From: Daphnia carinata
Lineage: Eukaryota > Arthropoda > Branchiopoda > Diplostraca > Daphniidae
DNA length: 64,000 bases
Direction of reading: 5' to 3'
Assembly: GCF_022539665.2 (NCBI RefSeq)
Contig: NC_081335.1
Location: forward strand, 3,658,001 to 3,722,000
The notes beneath the pieces were generated by a model. It was not told the origin of the DNA. It was given only the letters and a program-made list of their open reading frames with translations, and made no database searches. Numbering within the stretch: the first letter of the stretch is position 1; each line of letters opens with the position of its first letter. Positions 49,562 through 61,560 of the stretch are shown here, in pieces. The position numbers and the translations under genes were made by a program.

Positions 49562-52500
49562 ATGGCAGATTCAGGTGGTGTCACAGCGGCAGATTCTTTC
49601 TCACCAACGGCAATGTACGTGTACAGAATTATTCCAATTGGTTTCAATTTTCAATTGTTCAATTCTTTGACTTAGTAAGAAAAAATCCCGCTGGCTAGCA
49701 TGGGCAGCTTTCATCAGTGCCATAGTGTTCATGGTGGCCACCGGATACTTGGGCTATCGAGGTATAAAAGACTTTTTAAGAATTGCTCTTGTCTTCAGTT
49801 TGATAAATAGTTTGTCCACGATGTTGCAGTTTGCAAATCCAACAAACAGTTGGCCGTCGTGGAAGAGCAGTTGGCAACGGCTGCAGGAACGATCGCTCGT
49901 CTCGAAGAGAAAGATCCTGTTTGCAACACCAAAGAATGCGTTGTTTCAGGTAATCCATTTAAAAAAGAGAGAAATTTAATATCGGCATGATGATTGGTCC
50001 TCGTATAGCTGCTGTTTTGATGGAAGCCATGGATCCGACTGTCGATCCTTGCCATGACTTTTATCAATTTGCCTGTGGTGGTTGGCTCCGTAAAAACAGC
50101 ATTCCGGATGCCAGTTCACGCTGGGGCCAATTCCATGTTCTAAGAGAACAACTCACATACATACTTAAAGGTATTATAGAAATTAAGAGAGCATTTAATT
50201 TAAAAGTTGAACTGATTTGATCACGGCAATTATTTGCTGAATACTGCAGACATTTTGAGTGAACCAAATACCGTCCAGGACTCGAAACCCGTTAATAGCT
50301 CAAGAGAAATGTATCGAGCTTGCATGGATACAGATGCTATTGAAAAATTGGGCTTGACACCGCTGATTCAACTATTGAATTCATACGGCCAATGGCCCAT
50401 GACAGTGTCCAACTGGACAGCCGATCAGTTCGACTGGAAATCAGCAAGTACTTCCATCCGGAGAGACATGGGTGAAAGCTTTCTCTTTGAAGTCTACAAC
50501 TACCTCGACTGGAAAAACACCAATAAAAGCTCCATTTACGTAAGATAAAAATTGAAAATCACATAAGATTTCTAATGAAAATTAAAAATTTAGGTGGATC
50601 AAACCGATCTTGGGCTTCCGTATTCCACTCTGATCAATGCAAAGTCCAATTCAACAGCTAGCATTATGCAAGCCTATGCTACTTTCGTATTTGAATCAGC
50701 CAAGGCCGTTCGAGATGCGATCCAGGGTGGGACGAATGACTCCGAGATCATCCGTGAAGTGGAGCAGATGATTAATTTCCAGATCGAGCTTGCTAAGGTA
50801 AACATGAGTTTTAGAACGCTTTAGAAATGTGACGGAATGTGTAAAGCAGGATTCTTTCTAGATCCAAACGAGGCCGGAAGAACGGAGGAACAGGACGAGG
50901 ATGTACAATGTTGTGCAACTTGGAGCTCTGCAACGATGGACAAATGTTATACATCTGAATCGGCCAACTAGTTATGTAAGGGAATAACAAAAAATCAATT
51001 AAAACAACTTTAATTGCAAATTGCTTTTTAAAAACGGATATTAAAGATTAACTGGACTAAATATATCAATGATATATATTCGGCGGTGAACGTGACAGTG
51101 TCTGAAAACGAACCAATTATCGTCAAAGAACCCCAATTCCTCCGCAAACTTGTACGATTGTTGGACCAAACATCACCGAGAGTCATAGGTACGTCTCGTT
51201 AATCTTGGATTATGTTTCACTTTAGTAATTTGATTTGAACAAATTTAGCGAATTACATCCACTGGCGTTTGGTGATGAAAGCTGGTGAATCTACAAATCA
51301 GCTAATGAATTCAATGGCATTTAAATTCTGGAAGGTGTTTTACGGAGCAACGGTTCCCCAGCCAAGGTGGCGAATGTGTGTCAATAAGGTTGCCTCCACT
51401 TTAGGATTCGCTGTCAGTTCCCTGTACGTCGAAAGGGCTTTCGACGAACAAGCCAGAAAAGAGGTACGATTTCGAGCAAATCAATTTGTATCACAATTGT
51501 TGTTGAATTGGTTAGCGATCTCTTTGTAGGCCGTTGAAATGATTGGCCATATCAAAAGGGCTTTTAATACCCTAGTTCAAGAATCACATTGGATGGATCA
51601 AGAGACTAAAATCCGGGCACTGGAGAAAGCAGCCGCCATGAAAGATTTTGTGGCGTATCCCGATTGGATCCTTAATAAAACTCGGCTGAGCCAGCTTTAC
51701 GAAGGGGTTTGTTCTTTCCAATATATCAATAAAGTTTGGCAATAACAATAACGTGGTTTCTTCTTCTTTGGTCTCACCTCAGGTGGAGACGACTAGCAAG
51801 CACTTTGAGAATGCCCTTAATGTCACGCGATTTTTAGAGCACGACAAGTTAAAAGCCCTCCGTTTACCAACAGATCGGACAGTGTATTATTTGCATATTG
51901 CCATTGATAATTATTGAGCACATTAAGCAAATCTGTTTTTCTTTGATAGGTGGGTGACATTCCCGTCAGTTGTTAATGCCTTTTATTCGTTCTTCTACAA
52001 TGCCATCAGTAAGTTTATTCAAACCTTTTCTTATGTAATAAAAGATTAAATCATTATTTTCTGACAGCTTTTCCTGCTGGAATTTTGCAGCCACCTTTTT
52101 TTGGAAAGGGTCGCTTGGCGTAATTAGATACAGTATATCTTTCTTTTTAACCTATTTAAAAATGCTCAGTGTTTTACGTCGTACAGAGCCCTAAACTACG
52201 GTGGGATAGGGGCAGTTATTGGTCATGAAATCACACATGGATTTGACGATCAAGGTGTGTTTCTATTATTTAATTTGCGTATCTCCTCTAAAAATCTCGA
52301 TTTTAAAGGACGCCAGGCGGATAAAGAAGGTCGAATCAGTTTGTGGTGGAGTAATCAAACCCTCAACAGATACATCAAGGGGGCACAGTGTTTCATCGAA
52401 CAATATGGAAATTATACCTTCCCAGAGTTTGCTGGAACTGAAGCTTTCCAAGTAACTCCACGCATCAATCTACTAGAAAATAATTTTTGATGCATTTCTA

Positions 52501-52849
52501 TTTATAGCTGAATGGAGTCATATCACAAGGAGAGAACATTGCGGATAATGGTGGCGTTAGAGAAGCCTTTTCGGCCTATCAGAATTACGTGGCCATCAAC
52601 GGCAGAGAGGCCCGTTTGCCCGGATTAGAGCATTTTACACCGGAGCAGCTCTTCTTCCTCTCCTACGCCAACATTTGGTGCGGTAAACAAACTACACAGA
52701 GTCTAAGGCAACAAATTTTGAACGGCCCCCACAGCCCTGAGAAATATCGAGTGTTGGGCACGCTATCCAATTCAATCGATTTCGCTCGACATTTTCATTG
52801 CCCAATCGGGAGTGTCATGAACCGTCCCAACAAATGCATTCTTTGGTAA
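49562..52849 (+). CDS. M13 neprilysin-like metallopeptidase, first of the array
   Basis: A type II membrane zinc peptidase that cleaves small extracellular peptides. Coding exons: 49562-49614, 49676-49761, 49830-49949, 50009-50170, 50250-50539, 50594-50797, 50862-50975, 51047-51188, 51249-51463, 51530-51706, 51783-51883, 51950-52008, 52068-52119, 52187-52254, 52309-52451, 52508-52849; 775 residues. A short cytoplasmic tail with KKKSRW precedes the helix WAAFISAIVFMVATGYLGY. The ectodomain starts at [15 protein letters not shown]. Motifs: VNAFYS (substrate backbone binding), [14 protein letters not shown] (zinc ligands H605 and H609, catalytic E606), GENIADNGG (zinc ligand E671), and the C-terminal CILW. 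All catalytic residues are present, so it should be active. The start is the only Met in frame upstream of the helix. The exon layout is shared with the following copies except that exon 5 is undivided here. Confidence 0.95.
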
Positions 52850-53539
52850 TGACCAAATCATCTAGTATCTTTCATTTGTAAAACATTTGAAAAATCGATA
52901 AACTGAAATACAAAATCACAAGTTCGCGTCATCAGTGACAGGGTCGGTTGGAAAATGAAAACGTCGGGTTTAAAAGTTTGACTTGGATTTCGATGACACG
53001 CACTTATCTTAAACAAAATTGAACGTTGATTCCGATTAAAATATCTGTTTTGCCGTTCATTACGTAATCTTTGAATGAGAAGTAATCAAAGTGGTTTCCA
53101 CGCTCGACCGCTTTGAATGCAAATAACTTAAAAACTATTAACACCGTGCGAAAACTAAATATGTTTTCGGCATCCTCGTTTAATTTAGCATGTGAATCAC
53201 CCATTGCTATAGCTATATATAGGTTTTGAAAACATAAGTCGGTTTTTTTATCGGATTTGAAAAGAACTACGACGTAACGATATGCAAACATTGTTACATA
53301 ACAATGTATAAAGATAAAGATAGGAGAAGAAAATTATTTCTTTTTAGATTATGTAGCCTATAACTTATTTTTAAACGCAAACAATTAATTTAGTTAAAGT
53401 TAATCTGTTGGGCACGTTAAATTGAAACCGATGTATGCTTTTTCAAAAACACCAGGACTGCTCTTATAATAATCATACTATTTTGAAAAATGAATAATAA
53501 TTTACTAAGACAAGATCACTTCCTTCATTGCCTATATGA
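52850..53539. other. Intergenic region after the first M13 peptidase
   Basis: AT-rich with no supported gene. A minus-strand open frame of 95 codons (53004-53291) has no recognisable motif. The sequence from about 53535 onward is duplicated near 61125. Confidence 0.5.
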
Positions 53540-54613
53540 ATAGCTATTTTTTTCTTGTGTGTAACTGGAGAAGGAATTGTTGGGGTCGACGGCTATTCAG
53601 AAAACGCACTCGTAATTCCACATCACGCTTTCTGAATGTGCCCAGAACAATCACACTCCGATAGTTTCTTCTATATTGCAACCGTTGTTAACAGCCAAAT
53701 TTGATTTTAGATACATGCCAGAGCTTCTCGGATTTTTTACAAACCATTTGTAAAATGCTATTGGCTTTGTACGATGTCTATCGAGGCACATTAGTTGTGA
53801 TATCCCACAACTTAGTCGACAGCCAAATCCAAGAGGACAACATCAAAACGTTTTTCGTTTGCTCTCCTACACCAACATGGAAATTGGTACTCCGGTAGCG
53901 ACGCTGGTTAGCAATTCGCCAGGTGAAGATGATGCGAAAATAAAGAGGTTAGTTGTAATATTTATACGGATTTAATGGCACATTAAATGGATTTTATGGC
54001 AAAGGACGTCTAGCGTAAATTAACATTATTCCTGTAAGCTCTCCATTGTAACTAATTTTTGAATTTTTCAGTACAGTACCCTTAACTATAGTACTATTGG
54101 CTTCGTGATTGGCCACGAAATAACTCACGGTTTCGATCGCAACGGTAAAACAAACAAGAAAAAACTAATTACTGTGAAAACAAATAATAAAGCACATCGT
54201 TTACGTCATCTTACAATAGGCCACAAGAGCAATAAGAAAGGTGATGAGAGATCCTGGTGGACCAACTATACGCTAGCTGAATTTTACAAGAGGAAGCAAT
54301 GCATCATAGACCAAGACAGCAATTACACGCTACCGGAACTCGAGGAATCCGATGCTTTTCACGTATAACAGACAATGTACTTCTGTATAGGACCGCTAGT
54401 GATAATTTATGTTACATTATCAGGTTAACGGCACTAACACGCCAGGTGAAAACATCGCAGGCAATGGGGGGTCTTCAAATTTTCTACGGTGTTCATAGTC
54501 AAGGCCGATATCGCGTCGTAGAGCCGCTCACCAATTTGGTCGACTTTATCCAAAATTTTCAATGCTCAGTTGATTCTCCCATGAGTCGACCCGAAAAATG
54601 CACCGTCTGGTAA
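53540..54613 (+). pseudogene. M13 peptidase pseudogene lacking all central exons
   Basis: The 5' flank and first coding exon (ATG 53877, exon end 53947) match the 5' end of the third peptidase gene at 61485-61555. The next recognisable exon is the zinc-site exon (GHEITHGFDRN, near 54070-54145), so about eleven exons are missing. The following exon (WWTNYTLAEFYKRKQC) is present. The last exon keeps GENIAGNGG but then shifts frame to a stop, because most of its interior is deleted. It ends in a recognisable CTVW followed by TAA at 54611-54613. It cannot encode a complete peptidase. Confidence 0.85.
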
Positions 54614-55333
54614 CAAATAGCTTGCTAAATTAACCAGTATTTATCATCTGTTTGTCAAGTGAATGTTTTCTTTACCTCTCTTCTACAATTGAAACTGTCT
54701 GAACTAGATCAATAGCGCTAGATTTCGTTGTGAAAACTGACCAACCATGACAGACCAAGGGCTGGTTTGGCGCAAAAGTCCTGTTAGTCGGGTTGGGTAA
54801 TTAAGTCTAGACACCTTTTTCTAACGCCCCCCGTGTTATGAAAAACGCCTAGAAAAAGTTAAGTATAGTCATTTTGTGTTAGACCCCCAACCTCCCTCCC
54901 CCAGGTTAAGATGAAAATATCTAAAAAGCACATTGTTACCCTCCATCCACCCAACTTATTCCTACTTTCCCGCAATTTTTGGTCATTTCCAAGTGTTGTC
55001 TGCAAGACGCCAGGCAGGCAATTATTTAATTCCAAAGCGTTAGTCACCGCCAGTCTACGAAAATTTATGTTTTCCCTATCTCGTTGTCATACTCTCTAAA
55101 GCAGCTTCCGTCTGTCGCCACTGTGTTTAAAACAGTCTAGTAAATTTTGTGGGAACTATTGTTGCATACTGGTAAAACAAATCCATCTATTGTGCTTCCA
55201 GTAAAACAGAATTGTATTATCCAAAGAATGAGTTATCACCGTAGTGGTGTAACGTCAAAAGCACGGACATAAATTTAAAACTTCGCCTGTTAAACATCCC
55301 GCTTAAAAACCAGCCTAGTGCTAGCAGATTGAG
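54614..55333. other. Intergenic region between the pseudogene and the second complete peptidase
   Basis: About 720 bp with no supported gene. It should contain the promoter of the next peptidase. Confidence 0.5.
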
Positions 55334-58300
55334 ATGGAAATTGAGTCGCCTGCTCTACTACTGATTTCTGACTTGTCTGAAGAACATGGACCCAAAATCA
55401 AATGGTTAGTCAATCATTCGTTAGCTAAAGTTTAACATATTGAAATGACGTTTGTCGAGTGTCTAGTTCCAGAAGGCCACTCTTTACTAGTGTGAGAACT
55501 CTTGTAGGTGCGGTTGGTTTTGTTATAGTTATTACGCTCATCGTAACTCTAGGTAACTTGCTAACCACTAAAGTTTGCTAAATATATAAGATGTTCCAAG
55601 GGATTCGAATGGCTTAAACGTGTTTATTAGTGCTTCGTTTTAGAAGGGAGACAGACAGCGTTAATCGAGAGCAGATTAAAAACATATTCGATCAGCAAGA
55701 GGAGCGGCTTAATCCCGAAGTTCCCGCAGTTCCCGTTTGTTCGACGAAAGAATGTAAATTATCAGGTACATAAAATTCAGCATCAAGGTTTCTTACGATC
55801 ATATCAACTTCTAAGCTGTAAAATCCAACGATTTTTCGATGATTACAGCGGCTGCTTTGTTGGAATCAATGGACGAAACGGCTGACCCATGCGAAAATTT
55901 TTACCAATTTGCTTGCGGTGGATGGCAAAAGAAAAACTTTATTCGTCGTGGCAGTGCAGAAATATCACAATTCAGCATATTACGTGGAAGAATAGATCGT
56001 TTTATTGAAGGTAACATAGCAAAAATCGTTAAGATCTGCATGATTTTATGAATTTTTAGTGCTTCATTTTCACAGAATTCTTCATGGAGAATAACACCGA
56101 AGTGGACTCAAAAGCAACCAATAACACGCGTGACATGTACAACGCCTGCCTCGACTTGAGTTTGTTAATCTTAAAAACATTTACCGATTGACATACAGTC
56201 ATGAAATGTAAAATCTAACTGTTTTTCACGGTCACAGATTCCATAGAAAAATTGGGCATCATGCCTTTAGTTAAAATCCTGGATTCTTACGGCCAGTGGC
56301 CTATGACAGTGTCCAACTGGACGGAAAATCGTTTCGACTGGCGAAAAGCAAGTGCATCCATCCGGAATACTTTTGGAAAGGGATTTCTTTTTTATGTGTC
56401 TAATTTCGTCGACGCCAACGACACCGACTTCAGCGTTATTTATGTTAGCTGACAAAAACTGCACCCTTTATTATCTTTTTTATATTCATTCTCATTTTTA
56501 TATAGGTGGACCAGCCTTCGCTAGGAGTTCCTATTGACCTTCTCACAGATGAAGAGATAAAGCATTATCATTCTATGGATTATTTCAGATTCATCTTCTC
56601 CGTAGCGATTAGTGTTAGGGATGCCATTGATGGAGGGGCTCATGAAGACGATATCAACAACGATATTGGGGACATGATCCGTTTTCACAGTGATTTAGCC
56701 AACGTAAAGAATGCCTTCGCGCAAATCCTATAAGTTCACCGTTGGCCTGAATATTTTTAAAAACATTCCTGATACATTTTTGCACATTTGATACCTTTTT
56801 GCATAGATTATGACCCTGAATGAACCAGACTGGAAATTTAGCCGGCATTATAATCCATTTTCCCTCGACGAACTGCAAGCATGGACAGACAGGGCCAATG
56901 CTACCAATTCAATGGGCAAAGTAATTTTTTTAAAAAATTAAATGTGCGTATGTTTTGGAGTTCATAGAGACTGTGAAGTAGATCAACTGGCACGAACACC
57001 TCACCGACATTTATTCCATCGCTGATGTCTCAATCAATCCTGATGAGAAAATTGTTGTCAGCGAACCAGAATACCTTCCAAAATTGCTGCAGTTGCTGGA
57101 TCAGACATCCCCCAGAGTGATTGGTAAGACCGCCTTACATCGATTTATTTGATCTATTTGGAAATTTAAATTTTAATGGTGTTAAGGATAGCTAATTTCA
57201 TTCATTGGCGACTCGTACTTGAACACATTTACCATCTGAACGATAAAATGAGGGCCGTGGCGTATGAATTTAACGAAGCCATTTTTGAGGGATTTCCAAT
57301 ACCATCCAGGTAGGGTTAACTAATGTGGCGGCTTTTTGTTTGCACTAAGATGCTATCTCTTTAACGAAATTTAATTTTGTTTTTCTTCTTAAATACAGAG
57401 AAGACTGGTGTAAGGAAAGGGTGAAAAATGTGATGGGCCTCGCCATCAGCGCTAAATATGTTGAAAAATCATTCGATCCACAAACTAAGATCGACATGAA
57501 AGAGATGATCCACAATTTAAAAAGGGCTTTAGGCTCTCTTGTGCAGGATTCAAATTGGATGGACGAAGAGACAAAAATCAATGTGATTGAGAAAGCTGCA
57601 GCCATGAAAGAGTTCATCGGTTATCCAGATTGGATGACCAATAGAACTGCACTTGATCTAGCCTATCAGGGAGTATGGAAATCATTCTTCATTGTTGCAT
57701 CGGTGTTTTATTGCAAGTGTCTTTCACGTTTCAGATCATTATCAAACCGTTCACGCACTTCGATAATTATCTATCTGCAAAACGAATTATTGCGATCAAG
57801 AAGTTAAGATTTGTTCGCTTCACAACCAATACCGATGACGATAATTCGTAAGGTTAAATTCAGCCATCACCTTATGCATCGATGAGTCAATATTAATTCA
57901 TTAGGTGGATCTCATTTCCGACTGTCGTGAATGCATTTTATTATCCAATTCTGAATTCCATAAGTATTATGATAACCATTTTCCTCGCAGTTATAACTTC
58001 TTCAAATTCCCCCATTTCAACTTAATATTTTTCTAGCTGTCCCTGCTGGAATCTTACAGCCCCCCTTTTACGGCAGAGGGCGTCTCGCGTAACATTTTCA
58101 TATATTTTTTTTTTTTCTTCGTTTTTAAAATTGAACCTTATATTCACGATTGTAGCGCTACAAATTATGGTGCTATTGGTGCTGTAATTGGTCACGAACT
58201 CACGCATGGTTTCCACAGTGAAGGTACGAGAAAAAACGTATGTGTTTTAATAATTGATGATTTAAACATTTGTCTAATTGAAAATTCAGGTTACAAGACC

Positions 58301-58833
58301 GACAAGAAAGGTCACAAAATATCAGGTTGGACCAACCACACGTTGGAAGAATTTCAGAAAAAGAAGCAATGCTTTGTCGATCAGTATAACCATTACATTC
58401 CGCCTGAACTGAAAAAAACCAATGCCTCTCACGTAAAAACATGTAAGATGTTGATCGGTATTATGATCAACACCAGTTGAAATATTAACAGGTAAACGGA
58501 AGGAAGACGAGAAATGAAAACATAGCAGACAATGTTGGTCTTAGAGAAGCATTCCGAGCTTATAAACATTACGTCGCCAGAAACGGCCCTGAAAATCTAT
58601 TACCCGGACTGGAACGTTACACTCCTGAGCAGATATTCTTTCTTTCGTTTGCCAATGTTGAGTGCAGTAATGGAAGTCCTGCAAGTCTCGAGTACCATGT
58701 TCGCTTTGATGTTCATACTCCTTCCCGTTATCGAATCATAGGTTCGCTCTCCAATTCGGATGATTTCAGCCAACATTACAAATGTACCCCCGGTTCCCCC
58801 ATGAATCCATCAAACAAATGTACTGTGTGGTGA
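55334..58833 (+). CDS. M13 neprilysin-like metallopeptidase, second of the array, with altered active-site flanks
   Basis: Exons: 55334-55404, 55467-55552, 55631-55765, 55849-56010, 56076-56159, 56238-56443, 56506-56703, 56807-56920, 56982-57123, 57192-57309, 57399-57672, 57735-57847, 57905-57963, 58037-58088, 58156-58223, 58290-58432, 58492-58833; 788 residues. The membrane helix is [16 protein letters not shown], and the ectodomain starts at [22 protein letters not shown] and AGILQPPFY are intact. The zinc site is HELTH (H618, E619, H622) with E684 in NENIADNVG. The usual HGFDDxG is HGFHSEG, and ADNGG is ADNVG, so conserved neighbours of the zinc site have changed. The C-terminus is CTVW. 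All direct zinc ligands are present, so activity is possible but may be altered. Exons 5 and 6 together correspond to the undivided fifth exon of the first gene. Confidence 0.94.
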
Positions 58834-60380
58834 GAACAACGCTTGTGTTTTGTTAATGCCATCCACTGTTAATTACTCCAGGCTTAATTCAACGTTTTAT
58901 GCAGGCCGTCCTCTTTAAAGCGGGTATTTTATTTTCTTCCTAAAAAAAAATAAGCACATGAGATATCAGCAAAAGAACTTAACATTTCAGTTAGATTTCA
59001 CCGATTCCTAAATTTGCAAAATAGGCGTTCGTCCCAGTATCAACCCACTAATCGAAAGATCATCGAGCATTCGTACCTAGAAGATCTGATTGAATTACAG
59101 GCTTAGGATGTCCATCGAAATATACACCAAGAGTATTATTCCGCACTTGTTCTGTCATGGTTCCCTCTTCTCTCCGCAAATTTGGAGGCCGCTTCATATT
59201 GCCCAAGAAATTGATCCTTAAAAATTCCGACGGATAAGTTATCGTCATTCCTGTCAATTGTTGAAATGACGGTGCTTATGGTTTCCCCTTTCAAATAGAA
59301 AGAGCTAATAGTCAGCAGTCATTTCCCTTTCGTAACTAGGTCAAGGATCACGACATCCAAATGACTTGATGTCGTTACGATAGCTTTTTAAATTTTATTA
59401 CACAAGGCCGCAAATTATGGTAATAATTATTTTTTAAGTTAATAATTTTTCGCCTTGGGAGAAATGCTGTTCAGCACAAGCCGGCCATTTTGGATTTCGT
59501 CTGTAATAAGGATGAAGCAAATTCTATTTCTTCTTTCTCGAAAGAAACTTAAATGCGCCAAGAGTCGAACCCTTCTTCCATTAAGGCTAATGTGACGAAA
59601 ACCACGTTTCAGTTTCATTTTTGTCAGAGTTGCAAGAGCGTCCGGTAAGGAGTGAGTTTTTTTGGTTTTCTTTTTTGACGTGTTACACCTGTCTGTTGCT
59701 AAGTGTTTTTTGTGCTACCAACAAGTGAAGTTGTCATATGATGTGTCAATCACGTACCCAAAAAAAAAGCGTTACTTATTATCGTTTGAACGTAATCAGT
59801 ATTGCATACATTCGGTATTGAATTATGTCCATGTTAATATCTTTCATTAATAGCTCGTAGCTGTTTACAGTAGTGCACAACATTATTTTGCTGTAGTAAA
59901 GTTTTTTGGCTGGCTTGCTGTAGATTCAATCAATCTTTGTTGGACCAGCTGACTTTCTGACAGGTACGTTCTTCTGTTTGGACAGTATTCATTTGAAAAA
60001 TTTGTTTTTCTTGTCGTTTACCGTTTGATGACTTTAGTGTTCTCGAGGTAAGTAAAATTCTCTGATACCCTTTTGCTATACCGACGTCCGTGAACACGAA
60101 TATAAAGTCTGGTTAGTTACTAATGGTATTGTTGACAGTTCGACACACCGTTCATGAAAATTGAAACATTAATCGGAAATGAAAAGCAACATATTGATTG
60201 ATGTTTTGATTGTTCTCTTACTCGTCTAGCGTGTAATGCAGACACAACGGAACGGCGGCGGTGTTCTTTTGTTGAACAATGAACCAGAAGAAAACATTCC
60301 CAACATGGTACGTCCCACATTATTGAAAGGTAACCAAAGTATACCACTGTTACGCACGATCAGTGACTCCCCTCAAACAA
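58834..60380. other. Intergenic region upstream of the second peptidase pseudogene
   Basis: About 1.5 kb. An antisense open frame at 59060-59257 (65 codons, balanced composition) might be a fragment of an unrelated gene but has no motif I recognise. The rest shows nothing. Confidence 0.5.
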
Positions 60381-61139
60381 ATTTCCCGTCAGTTATCAAT
60401 GCCTTTTGTTCTTCTTTCGGCAATGCCATCAGTAAGTTATTATTCAAATCTTTTCTTATGTAATAAAGAAAATAAATCATTATTTTCTGACAGCTTTTTC
60501 TATTGGAATTTTACAGCCACCTTTTTTTTTTTTGGAAAGGTGAGATAGGTGCAGTTATTGGTTACGAAATCACACACGGATTGGATGATCAAGGTGTGTT
60601 TCTATTAGTTCATTGTGTATCTTCTCTAAAATTCTCGATTTTATAGGACGCCAGGCGAATAAAGAAGGTCGAATCAATTTGTGATGGAGTAATCAAACCC
60701 CCAGCAGATACATCACGGGAGCAGTGTTTCATTGAACAATATGGAAATTATACCTTCCCAGAGTTTGCTGGAACTGAAGCTTTTCAAATAATTCAACGCA
60801 TTTATCGACTTTCGAAAATAATTTTTGATGCATTTTTACTTATAGCTGAATGGAATCATATCACAAGGAGAGAACATTGCTGATAACGGTGGCATTAGAG
60901 AAGCCTTTTCGGCTTATCAGAATTACGTGGCCATCGAGGGGAGAGAGGCCCGTTTGCCCGGATTAGAGCATTTTACACCGGAGCAGCTCTTCTTCCTCTC
61001 CTACGCCAACATTTCATGCGGTAAACAAACTACACAGGGTCTAAGGCAACAAATTTTGAACGGCCCACACAGCCCTGAAAAATATCGAGTGTTGGGCACG
61101 CTATCCACTTCAATCGATTTCGCTTGCATATATGAATAG
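60381..61139 (+). pseudogene. Truncated copy of the 3' half of the first M13 peptidase
   Basis: This segment copies 51957 to about 52790 of the first peptidase gene. It starts mid-exon at TTCCCGTCAGTTATCAATGCC, and a deletion of about 90 bp fuses the AGILQPPFF exon to the zinc-site exon, removing an intron and its splice sites. The zinc motif has become YEITH, losing the first His ligand. The next exon has an in-frame TGA where the parent has TGG, and the last exon is cut short at about 61124 where it joins duplicated 5' flanking DNA. The last exon is still very close to the parent, so the duplication is recent. Confidence 0.88.
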
Positions 61140-61560
61140 ATATTTTCTTCTTGAGTGTAACTGGAGAAGAAATTGTTGAGGTCGTCGGCTATTCAGAAAA
61201 CGCTCTCCTAATTCCACATCACGTTTTCTGAGTGTGCCCAGAACAATCACACTGTGATAGTTTCTTCTCTATTGCAACGTTGGCTTGGCCGTTGTTAACA
61301 GCCAAATTTGATTTTGGATGCAAGCCGGAGCTTCTCGAATTTTTTTACAAAACATTTGTAAAATGCTATTGGCTTTGTACGATGTCTATCGAGGCACATG
61401 AGTTGTGATATCCCACAACTTAGTCGACAGCCAAATCCAAGAGGACAACATCAAAACGGTTTTCGTTTGCTCTCCTACACCAACATGGATATTGGCACAT
61501 CGGTAGCGACGCTGGTTAGTAATTCGCCAGCAGAAGATGATGCGAAGATAAAGAGGTTAG
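61125..61560 (+). repeat. Segmental duplication of 53535-53950 (5' flank and first exon of an M13 gene)
   Basis: The sequence from a shared TATATGAATAG through AGAAAACGC, the TTCTGA-TGTGCCCAGAACAATCACACT block, GCTATTGGCTTTGTACGATGTC, and the first coding exon is nearly identical at the two places. It serves as the live 5' end of the third peptidase gene here and as the dead 5' end of the pseudogene there. Confidence 0.85.

Noticed and set aside
53004-53291. 95-codon minus-strand open frame between peptidase copies
   Set aside because: No motif, no splice context and AT-rich composition; likely chance.
59060-59257. 65-codon minus-strand open frame with balanced composition
   Set aside because: It looks slightly protein-like but I recognise no family and see no neighbouring exons.
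60236-60463. Plus-strand frame starting MQTQRNGGG before the second pseudogene
   Set aside because: Only its end matches peptidase sequence, in a copied exon fragment lacking its acceptor; the rest is unsupported.
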